Shown here: positions 46,929-59,745 of the stretch, piece by piece
Layout of the letters: every line of letters begins with the position of its first letter
How positions within the stretch are numbered: position 1 is the stretch's first letter
DNA from: Pachyseris speciosa
Lineage: Eukaryota; Cnidaria; Anthozoa; Scleractinia; Pachyseridae
DNA: 64,000 bases
Direction of reading: 5' to 3'
Assembly (NCBI GenBank): GCA_016490735.1
Contig: JAEMWC010001499.1
Location: 22,501 to 86,500 of the forward strand
Made by a program: the position numbers and the translations under genes
The notes under the pieces: model-generated
The model's database searches: none
Seen by the model: the letters and a program-made list of their open reading frames with translations, nothing else
Told to the model about the DNA's origin: nothing

Positions 46929-49360
46929 TCACAACTGGATGCCGAACAGGATTGAAAGCCACAGTTTGCCGCGACTGTTCTTTATCTGCGAAGGTGACCT
47001 TGAGGAACATGTGATGTAAGAGTGGCAGACTTTTTCGTCTGCAAATGGTAGGCCTGGCCAGGAATCCTTGCATCTTGTGTCACTTGCTAAGAACAAACGA
47101 GCGTGAAATTAAAAAATAATAATAATAACTATACGGCCATTGCACGGACTATTTTAATAACAGCTGACGATACCCTCGAGCTAGAGAGTCCCAACACCCC
47201 ACCCCTCGAGAAAGCCTGCTCACAGACTAATGAGTGAGTGGTAGGGAGCAGTCCCTAGAAGAACTCAATGTTCGTGGAGTCACTGACTGACTTATCGATA
47301 ACCTAAGTGGACGTTATCATCAGAGCTCATAGTCCTAGACTGCAGGTAGTCTCTAATTTCGGCGATAGATTGTGGGGCGGGCGAAAGACTAGCGCGTGCG
47401 CGCGAAGTTGCGAGGAGACGCGACGCGAAGGGAGCTACCCTCGCGTCGCGTCTCCTCGCAACTTCGCGCGCACGTACGTGTCTTTCGCCCACCCCACAAT
47501 CCATCGCCAAAATCTACCATAGTCCTAAATGCTAACGTCAATTATTAAATCCGCCAGGTTGTGCTACACTACTTCGCTCATCCCATTGATCATACTTTAC
47601 CCACTTGTGCCTTATGAATTCTTTCAGACTATGTACAACTTGAGTAATAATTGTGGACTAATTTATAAACGTTTCAAGGTTTTCGTTTCTGCCTTAAGAA
47701 AATCACTGAATTATTGCTTTGATAATTCTTTTTATATCTTGAACCTATAAGCCGAGAGTTTCTTTTTTGGTGGGGGATGGAGCATTTAAGTTACAACAAA
47801 AGCCTTCGATGGTATCAGGCCCTTCCTTAGTCGTGGCAATGCCTTTGGTATTTACGGTGGTTGAATGGTTCGAAGCAGGTGCACGTGTGGCTGTATCTAC
47901 TCACCCCACTGGACGGATATGGGTGTTTATCTCCTTGTCCGAAACACAGAATGCTGGACGGCCCTAAACCAAGATAAAACGTAAACAACAACAAGCGCAA
48001 ACTGAAATACAAGAGAAAAACAAGAAAAGACGAGGAAAACATGCTTGTTGACTTAGTTAATTGTTTTGGGAAGCTTACTGTCATCAGCTATAAAACTGAT
48101 GCTAATTATAAAAATGGGAGCTCTCAAGTTTGTTTTGAGTCTGCTAAACTGCGTTCTTTAGCGCCAAAATTCTGAGCGGAGAAGCAGTCATAACCGGCCG
48201 ATCGCACCCGTTTTCCAGCGCTTAAGGGGATATAGTCACTTCGACAAGACCTATCCATCCACGAAAAGAGAGTTACATTTTACTTCTCTTTGCACCACTA
48301 ATTAATGCTTGACTGATAATTAATACTTCTCATGGGGGCATCTTTTAAACGAATGAATTCACAAGGCCAATCAGGCTTAACTATGAACCGATATGTAAAT
48401 CATGAGATAATCACTAAAGGTTATCCAAGCCATTCCTATACATTCACCTGTCGATCATACACCTTTGTCACCTGGCACGGTAAATATACAATAATATGAC
48501 TTGACTGAAAGACGAGATTCGATATTTTAAACATCCATGGAGAGGGTGATATAAACTCTTAAGGTAAAATTCACGTTTGACGCTGCATTGCAACTTTTAT
48601 CTAATACGTTGTAAAAAACTGATTGTTTACCTTTGCCATTTCTTTGACGTTTGATTCCTTTAAACTGGACGTTACTTGGAAAGCTGAAGTCATTTCTGAT
48701 TTCAGAAATAGTTGCATGAATTTGTTGACCAGTGATGGCTGTAAGACGCACGCGCAGAGGAACTGAAAATTTGCCCAGACCCGTGCCGACGAAAAAGTTA
48801 TCATCGACCCGACGCAAACAGTGATACTTGTCATTTACCATGACTTCTATGCCAGCTGTAGGAACCCTTAAAAATGTGAGAGATGCAAGGACAATGTAAA
48901 TGGTTTCTTAAGTAGAAAATAGCTCACTTTAGAAAAGATTTGAAATTCAACGTATTGTCCGCCTCAACTGTGCGGCATAGTGATGATAATTTTATTTATA
49001 TTTGAAGGTTTTTTCATATGTAGATATTGTAAATATACATCAGGGGCCGGTTCCTGAAAGGTGTAATAACTCTTTTCCAGGGATAAATCTGCCTTATTCC
49101 AGGAATACCTGTTGGAATAATGCAGATTTATCCCTGGAATAGAGTTATTACACCTTTCAAGAACCGGCCCCAGGTTCTTATAAGGTCAGTAGTTTTAATT
49201 TTTACTTATTATTACATTATTATTAGGTCTTTCTTTTATTTATACACGACCCCACAAGCTTTTAGCTTTAAGATTTATCGTGTTAAAATAAAGGTTTTCT
49301 ATTCTATTCTATTCTATTCTATTCTATAGACGTTATTCATAAATGGCTGCCAATTCATTA

Positions 49361-49391
<31 letters not shown>

Positions 49392-49437
49392 AACCTCGTT
49401 ACCATGTGCTAAATTAAAAAGAATTCTGGCACTAATA

Positions 49438-49469
<32 letters not shown>

Positions 49470-50483
49470 AAAGAAAGATAAAACAGCCGCCATTTATGAA
49501 TAAGGTCTATTCTATTCTATTCTAAAATACGCCTCCCCCAAACAATCCCACAATCGTTTGCGCGACCACATGGTCCCAGTCTTTTCTTAAGTGAGCTATT
49601 AGCCTGATACACTGAGCAGGTGACTGTAGTTTACGGTCACTTCACTCAAATGTCTGGAAACAAATCATGAAAATAAGTAATGGTAATAGGACTGAGTGGA
49701 GTACAATTCAGGGAGTAATCGAGCGCGTGATTTCAAATTGGCCGAGCGCGTAGCGCGAGACTAAACGGCTTACCTGGTATTCCTGGCCTGTAATTTGATG
49801 TACCACGGGTTGCTGCCCTGGAGACGGAATTGAATGTTACCTTTGGTCCCTCGAATCATCGGGCAATTAATGGCAACATAACTGATCTCCCATCTTCCAT
49901 CACCGGGAATAAAGAAGTCCAATCCATCTGAAAATGAACCATGATTGTATGGTTGCAGATAGCCTGCGTGCAGACGTCTCCTATTTCCTTTGTTATCTGA
50001 GGGGAGGAGGCGGATGTACACAGGCCAGGTTGCAGACCACGGCATAAAAAGAAGCAAACCAAAGAAAACAGAACAAACAACACCGAACTAAACCAAAGAA
50101 AACAATAAAACTATATTAAATGATAGGCACATTATTATTGTTTCGAGTCTTTCTCAGATAGCTTCGTCCAAAAACGAGGGGTTGAGATTTTGGAGGGTCT
50201 GCCACCACTCAGAAATGAAATGAAATGAAGTGAAATGGTATTTCTTACCGTCTCCACAGCCACCGCAGTAATCAACTATCACAGCCTTTCTCTTTCCGAC
50301 AATGGGGCTGTTTCCACTTCCGGTTCCGGTGCCTGTGATCTCCAGACACATGCCACATCCGAGAGACTGCTGAAAAGTTTTGGGCCCGGCAGCAACACGA
50401 ATCCAACCCGGCTGGGTGGCCATGGGCGATAAAGGATCCAGGGTACATTGACCGCCCCCTACATAATTTCCGTAATAGGTCCC
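46929..50483 (-). CDS. Expansin-like protein (DPBB domain + CBM63-like domain), 5' exon not found
   Basis: Exons that join in phase: 50483-50249, 49927-49774, 48866-48631, and a candidate last exon 47086-46929 ending TGA. Exon 1 and the start of exon 2 encode the six-stranded barrel: GTYYGNYVGGGQCTLDP, then SLGCGMCLEITGTGTG, KAVIVDYCGGCGDD and GLDFFIPG. The Asp in GLDFF matches the conserved acidic residue of expansins. Exons 2-3 encode the binding domain: GNIQFRLQGSNPWYIKLQAR, VNDKYHCLRRVDDNFFVGTG and PLRVRLTAITGQQIHATI. This layout matches bacterial EXLX1 and plant expansins, which loosen cellulose/chitin-type walls without hydrolysis. A signal peptide is expected on an upstream exon I could not locate. 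The last exon (RCKDSWPGLPFADEKVCHSY, then a hydrophobic tail) is phase-compatible but less sure. Introns argue for a genomic, not contaminant, gene. Confidence 0.82.
47275..47345 (-). mobile_element. Solo Penelope terminus relic with degenerate hammerhead
   Basis: The minus strand reads CTCTGATGATAACGTCC..CTTAGGTTATCGATAAGTCA, which aligns with the 41772 motif. The GAAA box is mutated to GATAA. No coding sequence remains. It lies in the last expansin intron. Confidence 0.5.
47346..47519. mobile_element. MITE (GTAGTCTCTAA ends), rearranged copy 2
   Basis: GTAGTCTCTAATTTCGGCGA and ACAATCCATCGCCAAAAT bound two head-to-head copies of the CGCGTCGCGTCTCCTCGCAA core, forming a GC-rich hairpin. It lies in the last expansin intron. 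Confidence 0.65.
49033..49173. repeat. 141-bp palindromic element in expansin intron
   Basis: GGGGCCGGTTCCTGAAAGGT..GATAAATCTGC is complemented by GCAGATTTATCCCTGGAATA..GAACCGGCCCC around a GGAATACCTGTTGGAAT centre. Confidence 0.75.
49297..49527. mobile_element. MITE inside a (TTCTA)n microsatellite
   Basis: TATTCATAAATGGCTGCCAA and CGCCATTTATGAATA are inverted, as are TTAGCCTACCAAACCTCG and GAGGCTTGGTAGGTTAATTT. The element occupies about 49325-49508. (TTCTA)n lies on both sides, consistent with insertion into, or capture by, the pentamer array. Confidence 0.7.
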
Positions 50484-50834
50484 CTGAAACAAAAGCATTT
50501 TGATTCATTAAAAGTTCAAAACCTAACAAACGATCCGTTCATTCTACCGTTTTTTTCTGCTCCCTACCGCGGAACGAACAGAATACCGTTTACTCGGAAT
50601 ACGCGGAATAATTCGCAGAATACGGGTTATCATTGGCTGGAAAATCGTTCACGCTCCATCGAGCCAGAAATTCTGATTGCTGACGGTAAAACTGTGAATA
50701 ATTTTAGTCTGACCCGAGATTTGTTCCCATGATCACAAATTCCAAGAAAACTATTTAACTAGCAAACTAGCAATATATATAAAAACTATTAAATCGCCTA
50801 ATCTCCAATGACCCACGGTAATGCTTGTATTTTC

Positions 50835-52010
50835 AATAAATGAATAAAGAGGGATTCAAAAAGCTGACGTTTCGAGGGTTAGCCATTCGTCGGAGAGAAT
50901 AGAGGAATTGTGGGTTGTGTATGGTTTATATACAGAAAATGGAGCTACGCTATTGGTGGTAACATGGTAACATGAAAAACAGGAACAAATTAATTGAATG
51001 AAAAGCGCCCGTTGATACTGTGGGGATTAAGAGTGCCGATTTGAACCTTGTTGCAGGGAAAGGCCGGAGATCGACACTGATGTGTTGTTTGGAATGGCTA
51101 GGGAGATTAAAATTCCGAGCGACTGGTTTGGATGCATCTTTGTCATCTTGCTCAACATCACGTAGATGTTCTCTCTTCCTGTTTTTCCGATGCATATTGT
51201 ACAGGTTATGTAATCAATAGCATTTGCGGAGGTACACGTGAAACGATGATCTTAAAAGATCGCTCAGGGCCCGATATTTTGCTAGTGTTTCGAATGAAAG
51301 GACAAGTTTTGCATCGCGAACGTGCGCATGTGAAGGTGCCAGGTTGTTCAATTGTTTTGAACGAGCTTCTAACTAGAAAGTTACCTACGTTTTTGTCGCG
51401 TTTAAATGAAATCAGTGGTGGTTGTGAAAAGATTCTTGCAGATTCGTGTAATAATATATTATCGATATCAGACTGATGTACCTTTAATTTGTATGTTCCT
51501 TCTGATTACATTATTACATGGTTCTTGTTAAGATACGTTCTTTGCAATACTGTATGAAGTTATGGTCATGTAAATAAAGCTTCTTATTGTTGATCTCTAG
51601 ATCATTTTGCGGTATTTTAAAGTTATTAAGAATGATGGCTGTAACTGGGTTATTATGAGGTTGAAATGTGACGGTGAATGGGATTCTGTCATTTTTTCCT
51701 TTTGTGACGTCTGTAGTGCTGACTATTGATCAATTTGCTGCGCGCGGTGATAGCCCGATTGAACCACAGAATCAGGATGGCCGCGTTTCTCGAAAAAACT
51801 GGCACATTACCTCTGATTTGTTGGAAAAAATCAGAGTCATTACTACATAGACGTCGAAGTCTAAGAAATTGGGAATAGGGAATGGCGTTTTTGCCATGAG
51901 ATGGATGTGAAGATGAATACAACAAATAAACTGTAAGAATCGGTGGATTTGTAGTGCACACTGGTACATAAACCGTTGCCACTGATAGAAACTTTGATAT
52001 CTAGAAAAGC
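50835..52010 (-). mobile_element. Decayed Penelope-like element fragment (RT end + GIY-YIG)
   Basis: The minus strand at 51980-51690 reads LLYSSSHPSHGKNAIPYSQF, then LRRLCSNDSDFFQQIRGNVP, the segment just after the RT core. At 51220-50960 it reads HRKNRKREHLRDVEQDDKDA then RNFNLPSHSKQH, the back half of a GIY-YIG domain. At 50905-50835 CCGACGAATGG..CCCTCGAAACGTCAGC is a terminus-like remnant. It contains many stops. It abuts the 10-bp satellite. Confidence 0.75.
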
Positions 52011-52234
52011 CACAATCTCGTACCCAGAGTCCTCAGGCTCTTTGACCAGCAGTTACTCGCCAGGAGAGACTCTGGGATAATGGGAAAAAAATCAATTGTT
52101 TTGATTGGCTGGCTCGTAACAGCTTCCATTGTTTTACCCCAGATTTTCTGGGAAAATGGCGGTCCATTATCCCAGAGTCTCTCCGGGGGTAGGTACTTTA
52201 TGTATCCCCTATTATAATGTATTTAGAATTGATA

Positions 52235-55200
52235 TGTATACCCCTGTATATACACCTGTATACTCTTGTATATCCATGTAAACCCTTGTATACCCCTGTA
52301 TACTCTTGTATACCCATGTATACCCTTGTATACCCATGTATATTATTGTATACCCCTGTATACTCTTGTATACCCATGTATGCCCTTGTATACCCATGTA
52401 TACTCTTGTATACCCATGTATACTCTTGTATACCCCTGTATACCCATGTATACCCATGTATACTCTTGTATACCCATGTATACTCTTGTATACCCATGTA
52501 TACCCTTGTATGCACATGTATACCCATGTATACTCTTGTATACCCATGTATACCCCTGTATACTCTTGTATACCCTGTATACCCATGTATACTCATGTAT
52601 ACTCTTGTATACCCATGTATACCCTTGTATACCCATGTATACCCATGCATACCCTTGTATACCCATGTATACTCTTGTATACCTATGTATACCCCTGTAT
52701 ACCCTTGTATACCTATGTATACCCATGTATACCCATGTATACCCCTGTATACTCTTGTATACCACTGTATGCCCATGTATACCCATGTATACTCTTGTAT
52801 ACCCCTGTATACCCTGTATACCCATGTAGACTCTTGTATACCCATGTATACCCATGTATTCTCTTGTATACCAATGTATACCCCTGTATGCTCTTGTATA
52901 CCCATGTATACCCTTGTATACCCATGTATACCCATGTATACCCATGTATACCCATGTATACTCTTGTATACCCCTGTATACCCATGTATACCCATGTAGA
53001 CTCTTGTATACCCATGTATACCCCTGTATACTCTTGTATACCCATGTATACCCCTGTATACTCTTGTATACCCATGTATACCCTTGTATACCCATGTATA
53101 CCCTTGTATCCATGTATACCCATGTATACTCTTGTATACCCCTGTATACCCATGTATACCCATGTAGACTCTTGTATACCCATGTATACCCATGTATACT
53201 CTTGTATACCCCTGTATACCCATGTATACCCATGTAGACTCTTGTATACCCATGTATACCCATGTATACTCTTGTATACCCCTGTATACCCATGTATACT
53301 CTTGTATACCCATGTATACCCATGTATACTCTTGTATACCCCTGTATACCCATGTATACCCATGTAGACTCTTGTATACCCAAGTATACCCATGTATACT
53401 CTTGTATACCCCTGTATACCCATGTATACACATGTAGACTCTTGTATACCCATGTATACCCATGTATTCTCTTGTATACCCATGTATACCCCTGTATACT
53501 CTTGTATACCCATGTATACCCTTGTATACCCATGTATACCCATGTATACCCATGTATACTCTTGTATACCCCTGTATACCCATGTATTCTCTTGTATACC
53601 CACGTATACCCATGTATTCTCTTGTATACCCATGTACACCCCTGTATTCTCTTGTATACCCATGTATACCCCTGTATACTCTTGTACACCCCTGTATTCT
53701 CTTGTATACCCATGTATACCCCTGTATACTCTTGTATACCCATGTATACCCTTGTATACCCATGTATACCCATGTATACCCATGTATACTCTTGTATACC
53801 CCTGTATACCCATGTATTCTCTTGTATACCCCTGTATACCCATGTAGACTCTTGTTTACCCATGTATACCCATGTATTCTCTTGTATACCCATGTATACC
53901 CCTGTATACTCTTGTATACCCATGTATACCCTTGTATACCCATGTATACTCTTGTATACCCCTGTATACCCATGTATACCCTTGTATATTCTTGTATACC
54001 CTTGTATACTCTTGTATACACATGTATACTCTTGTATACCCATGTATACCCATGTATACCCCTGTATACTTTTGTATACCCCTGTATACCCATGTATACC
54101 CATGTATACCCTTGTATACCCATGTATACTCTTGTATACCCCTGTATACCCATGTATACCCTTGTATACTCTTGTATACCCTTGTATACTCTTGTATACC
54201 CATGTATACTCTTGTATACCCATGTATACCCATGTATACCCCTGTATACTCTAGTATACCCATGTATACCCATGTATACCCCTGTATACTTTTGTATACC
54301 CCTGTATACCCATGTATACCCCTGTATACTCTTGTATACCCATGTATACCCTTGTATACCCATGTTTTCCCATGTATACACATGTATACTCTTGTATACC
54401 CTTGTATACCCATGTATACCCATGTATACTCTTGTATACCCATGTTTACCCCTGTATACTCTTGTATACCCCTGTATACCAATGGATACCCTTGTATACT
54501 CTTGTATACCCTTGTATACTCTTGTATACTCTTGTATACCCATGTATACCCCTGTATACTCTTGTATACCCATGTATACTCTTGTATACCCATGTATACC
54601 CTTGGATACCCATGTATACCCATGTATACTCTTGTATACCCCTGTATACCAATGTAGACTCTTGTTTTCCCATGTATACCCATGTATTCTCTTGTATACC
54701 CATGTATACCCCTGTATACTCTTGTATACCCATGTATACCCTTGTATACCCATGTATACTCTTGTATACCCCTGTATACCCATGTATACCCTTGTATACT
54801 CTTGTATACCCTTGTATACTCTTGTATACCCATGTATACTCTTGTATACCCATGTATACCCATGTATACCCTTGTATACTCTTGTATACCCATGTATACC
54901 CATGTATACCCCTGTATACTTTTATATACCCCTGTATACCCATGTATACCCCTGTATACTCTTGTATACCCATGTATACCCTTGTATACCCATGTATACC
55001 CATGTATACCCATGTATACTCTTATATACCCCTGTATACCCATGTATTCTCTTGTATACCCACGTATACCCATGTATTCTCTTGTATACCCATGTACACC
55101 CCTGTATTCTCTTGTATACCCATGTATACCCCTGTATACTCTTGTATACCCCTGTATACCTCTGTATACTCTTGTATACCCATGTATACCCTTGTATACC

Positions 55201-55495
55201 AATGTATACCCATGTATACTCTTGTATACCCCTGTATACCCATGTATACCCATGTATACTCTTGTATACCCATGTATACCCATGTATACTCTTGTATACT
55301 CTGTATACCCCTGTATACCCCTGTCTGCCCGTGTATACTCCTGTATACTCTTGTATACCCATGTATACCCTTGCATACCCATGTATACCCTTGAATACCC
55401 ATGTATGCCCATGTGTACTCCTGTATACTTTTGTATACCCATGTATACCCCTGTATACTCTTGTATACCAATGTATACCCATTTATACTCCTGTA
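52235..55495. repeat. 10-bp minisatellite array (consensus C[A/C/T]TGTATAC[C/T]), about 326 monomers
   Basis: Monomers CATGTATACC, CCTGTATACC, CTTGTATACC and T-ending forms such as CATGTATACT repeat with exact 10-bp spacing and rare one-base slips. The core GTATAC is palindromic. Larger repeats exist: about 180 bp (53941 vs 54121), and a segment with rare variants CACGTATACC and CATGTACACC at 53601 that recurs at 55061 (offset 1460 bp). Three monomers make 30 bp, so all six frames read as open 10-residue peptide repeats up to 901 codons. These are artefacts, not genes. Confidence 0.95.
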
Positions 55496-56359
55496 GTTAT
55501 TATGACTCTTTCCTAAGACTGAAGCAACTCAGAACAAAAGAATTCAACCATGCATCAGATCCTTGAAATATCTTCTTAAAGAAAAATCATTTCTAGCAAC
55601 ACGAAACGTCGAAAACGAATGTTGAAGTAGTGTATGAAACACTTGAAAGCACTGATGAAATGAAACTGATGATTAAATTTTGCCTGTGTTCGCACAAGTT
55701 CTCTAGAGTTTGAAATTTTTTTCTCTCGTTCCCATGGGAGATTGTTTTCGGTGTTATTTCAGGCAATAATCTACGTATTTAGCTTTAAGAAAATGTAAAA
55801 ATGACTGTAAAATACTTAAAATTATTCCGGTACCAGATGTTTTTCCACTAAAACCTGAAATTGCTCTATTTTCTATCGGATTTCGTCTTAAGTTAATTCG
55901 AATTTTTTGGTCCCATTTGTCACATTTTATTTGTTACAGATTGTCACAACATGATTGGTTATTGTTGTCATCTGAACAGTCACTCACTTGCGAGCCGAAT
56001 GTTCTTTCAATCTACGTGTCGTATCGTCAGGTTTATATAAACGTTGACTACTAAAAACCGTGCTCAGTTGTATTCACGGAGTAACCTCTGCTCGCTTCTT
56101 CTTTGCCTCAGTGCCACGATCGATATGAAATGTATTCTTTAAGGCAAAAAAACACTTTAAAGGACTCTGAGCCGTCTCTTTACGGCGCCGTCAGTAATTC
56201 GCAGGTAAGAACGTTTTTTTGTAAGTTTTAGTGCCTCGAAGCGAACATTATTAAAAGAAAACCTGAAATTTTCAACTTCGAAGTCCTAGAGAAAAGGAAA
56301 AATCCGATGACGTTGTGTAATATGAAAGTCATCTTCTCCAATGCCGGCGGCATTGATTA
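55496..56359. other. Unassigned stretch; possible promoter and non-coding first exon (+)
   Basis: I see no coding region. A TATA-like TATATAAA at 56034-56041, followed by about 160 bp and a strong donor CAG/GTAAGA at 56202, could be a promoter and 5' UTR exon for a plus-strand gene, such as the OTU exon downstream. This is weak inference. Confidence 0.3.
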
Positions 56360-59294
56360 CATACATACATACATAAGCTTTATTTATCCTCGGATTTTAG
56401 TGTAGCTTACATAGCTAGTATCTCCGATCCTAATTTACTAATTTTAAAAGTTACAACATATATAATATTAATTAATGTAGTATTAACTAAAACCGTGCAC
56501 TAACAATTTGCGCTTAAATTCACTATAATCTACAGTCTTTCTAAAGTGGTCAGGTAGAGAATTCCAGTACTTAACAGATGAATAGCTAAAGGAATTTAGA
56601 CCATATGTGGTTGTAGACGGCTTAGGAAGTGATAAAATATTAGTACCCTGTAGGGAGTAAGCAGTAGATCTTAAGTTGATCAGTTGTTTTAAATAGCACG
56701 GATATTTATCAAAATGGAGACATTTGAATATACAAATCATCATATTTTGTATCCTCCTGTTGGCTAATCCACACACACCAGCCTTGTCTAGAAGAGCATC
56801 ATAGTTCGAGTCCCAGTCCTTTAAAACAAATCTTAAAATACGTCTATTTAAGGTGTCCAGTTTGACAGAATCTTCTGAATTACAAAAGTGCCATATCATT
56901 GAACAGTAGTGAAAATGGGGTAAGATAAACGCTTTATAAAGGCGAAGCATAATTTCAGATGAAATAAGTTTGCCAAATCTTTTGAAGACACTGAACTGAT
57001 TATTTATTTTTTGCATACAGAGGATATGTGATCCTTGAAATTAAGTTCATTGTCTAGAGTTATTCCAAAAAGATCCAGGCATCTTGTGGTTAAAAAGGAG
57101 AAAGGGTAATCGGTTTTGCCAAGAACCATCCCTTGATGTTTAGCAGGGTTGGCTTTCATCCCATTGTCTTCGAACCATTTATTTGCTATTTGTACATCAT
57201 GATTGATCCGCCGTTCCAAGGCTACTGGGTCTACATCAGATGAGTGCAGTTGGCAGTCATCGGCATAAGTGTTTAATTTTACAGACTTAATGTGAAAGAT
57301 GAGGTCGTTGAGGAACATGTTGAAAAACATGGGCCCCAGGACGCTGCCTTGAGGCACGCCCCGCTTCACACTCATCCAATCCGAATAAGTATCACCAATT
57401 TTCACTCGCTGCATTCTATCCGTCAAGTAGTCACCGATAAGGGCGCAGCTGGATTCGTGCAAGCCATATGCTTTCAGTTTCGCTAATAGCAAAGCATGAG
57501 GTATGGTGTCGAATGCCTTTGACAAATCCATAGATATAACCGCCACGATCTCTTTATTGTCTAGACTGCGCCTCCAGTCCGCAGTCAGCCTAAGTAAGGA
57601 TGTCTCACAGCTATGGTGCCTCCTGTAGGCAGATATGTATTCAGACAATATGTGCTGGTAAAAGTCGCCCATTTGAGCTGAAAGTAGCCTCTCAAAAACG
57701 TTATTGAGCGCAGGTAATACGGTCACTGGTCGATAATTGCTTTTGTTTAGTTCATCGTCCTTTTTAAATAAAGGAGTAACTTGACCTAATTTCAAGCGCG
57801 ACGGATACTGTCCTGTCCTAATCGAGTGATTCATTATTGCAGCTATAGGACCAGCAATCGCGTTGGCAGACTCTTTTACCAGTCGCGGTGGTAATCCGTC
57901 ACAACCACAGGATTTACGGGAGTTGATTTCCCTTTATGCGGACCTGTTTCAAAGGTGCGTGCTTACAAAGAATGTCCTCATATAAACAATCAAACACGTA
58001 GAGCCTATCATCAACGTCGTCAAATATTTCAGCTACTTGGAAAGGAACATTATGCAAATCATGTAGAAAATGCTGTTTATCAAAATTTCTAAGGCTTCGA
58101 AATCGTATTTCCCGAGATCGTATTCTCGGTTCCGATGCTCTGAGAATGGCAAACACAAGAGAGTGATCACTTATGTTAACATGGACTACGCCCGATGACT
58201 GTATTTTCTTCACGTTGTCAGTGAGAAAAAGGTCCAGTAGGGTTTCTGATGTTCTAGTGATACGGGTGGCTTCATGTATTAAATTCTTCAAGTCGTAAAT
58301 ATCTAGTAGGTTTGCCATGACACAACCATCCCTTGTCTGGTAGTAATATATCCGAGTTAAAGTCACCTACCAAAAAGCAGTTACCAGGAAGTGTTGTGAT
58401 CGCCTCCAGTATAGAGGATAGTTCAAATTTCCATAGCGATTGAGGGACAGACACAGATGTTGGAGGTCTATAGATACCGGCAATGGTTACCCACTTCTTA
58501 GCTATCCTTAGCTCACCTTCAGCACAATCGATTGAGTCTTGTGCCGTTCACGCTCACATAATCGAAGATTGGGCAGGTCTCTAATTACTTTAAAGCAGAG
58601 GTCTGCGCGGATATAGCACAATAAGCCACCGCCATGTATGTTTCTGTCAGCCCTACACATTCGATATCCGGACACCATTAATTGACTATCTGGAAAACTG
58701 CAATCCAGTTTCGTTTCGGAGAGTACTAAAATGTCAAACTTTCCTTCTAATAGCCAATACTTGACCTCAAAGAATTTAAAACCTGCAATATGGTCCACAT
58801 TAACATGTCCGATTTTGATGTTTGTTGTTAATCAAGGCGTCATATTCACTCCATGTTTCATCGTCAGAACATGATCCAGTAGAACCGGCACTTGTACTGG
58901 AGTTCAAACTCGAGTCAGCAAAAGGTAATTGGCGAAGAACCTCCATACAAGCAGCGCAAGTGTGCGATGTATTGCTAGACGACTGCAGAATTAGATATTG
59001 CTTAGGGGTCACACCGCCGCATTTAATGTGAGACCACATCGAGCAGCAATCGCATCTGGTTGCACGGTGATTGCTTGCAATTGTCCGATCACACTCCTTG
59101 CACTTTCTGCGAGAACTGTCACGGCGGACGGCTGATTTACAAGTCAAGGGTCCTGGATGCGGATGTATATCACCGCACTCAAACAAATCGCCTTGCATAT
59201 ATAGATAGCCAGAAGGTAGCCATTTGAATTTCGCTGAATGAAATTCACGCTTGCGAACGAAAAAGCACTTCACTTTCGGCCAAAAGCACTTCAA
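56360..59294 (-). mobile_element. CR1/L2-like LINE (PHD finger - APE endonuclease - RT), decayed
   Basis: Order on the minus strand: a 164-aa frame at 59294-58800 with LFECGDIHPHPGPL and a PHD-type zinc finger (CKECDRTI..CDCCSMWSHIKC..CAAC). Then endonuclease pieces at 58798-58508, 58454-58272 and 58366-57914 (LSETKLD, VGDFNSDI, ISDHS). Then RT at 57834-57004 (VISMDLSKAFDTIPHALL, GVPQGSVLGPMFFNMFLNDL, TYADDCQLH) and the C-terminal region at 57016-56483. At least four frame breaks disrupt what was probably one ORF. The 3' end is a (CATA)n run at about 56360-56375, typical of tailless LINEs. The copy cannot encode a working protein. Confidence 0.9.
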
Positions 59295-59301
59295 GATGCA
59301 T

Positions 59302-59745
59302 TGGCACCCAACGACAAGTTTCGGTAGATATCTGTTCGGTGGAGGGTAATTCGCCTTGTACTTTCGGCGTCGATTAAAGAGTGCAGTAGGATTTTCGTAA
59401 CTAAAACGTGGCCTAAAAGATTCGAAATTGGGAAATCATAGCCCCTGACGTTTTCGGAGAGGTCACAACTGCTGTTTTTGGCAGTCAAGAACGTCAGCCA
59501 GCATTTTCGGAAAGAAAATAGTTCCCTAGAAAGCTCGTGGAAACTTCATTTTAGCTTGCATTTTCTCAAAGGAAGATTTTGTTCCCTAACATTTTCGGGG
59601 AATTAAATTTTCAGCTAGGGAATCCGAACAGATGAACTTTTTCTAGCTTATGAAAACATCTATTTAAACAGACTTCAAACACTATAGGGTACTTAAAAAT
59701 GCCTTTCTACAGCTTTTGGTTGACTTGGCTCGTTGGGTGCCCCTG
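59302..59745. mobile_element. Short inverted-end element (GGCACCCAACGA termini) next to the LINE 5' end
   Basis: GGCACCCAACGACAAGTTTC at the left and CTCGTTGGGTGCCCCTGAAG at the right are inverted. The inner part (59340-59555) is the repeat also found at 44270-44485. No ORF of note. Confidence 0.55.

Noticed and set aside
46825..47073. 82-codon minus-strand frame with a downstream AATAAA
   Set aside because: The frame is closed by TGA just upstream of its ATG and overlaps the candidate last expansin exon, which uses a different, phase-compatible frame.
52235..55495. CRISPR array as explanation for the regular repeats
   Set aside because: There are no unique spacers, the unit is 10 bp, and the context is an animal nuclear genome.
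52198..55566. Open frames up to 901 codons on both strands in the 10-bp satellite
   Set aside because: A stop-free 10-bp unit opens all six frames with the same decapeptide pattern. There is no codon bias, splice context or start signal; this is repeat DNA.
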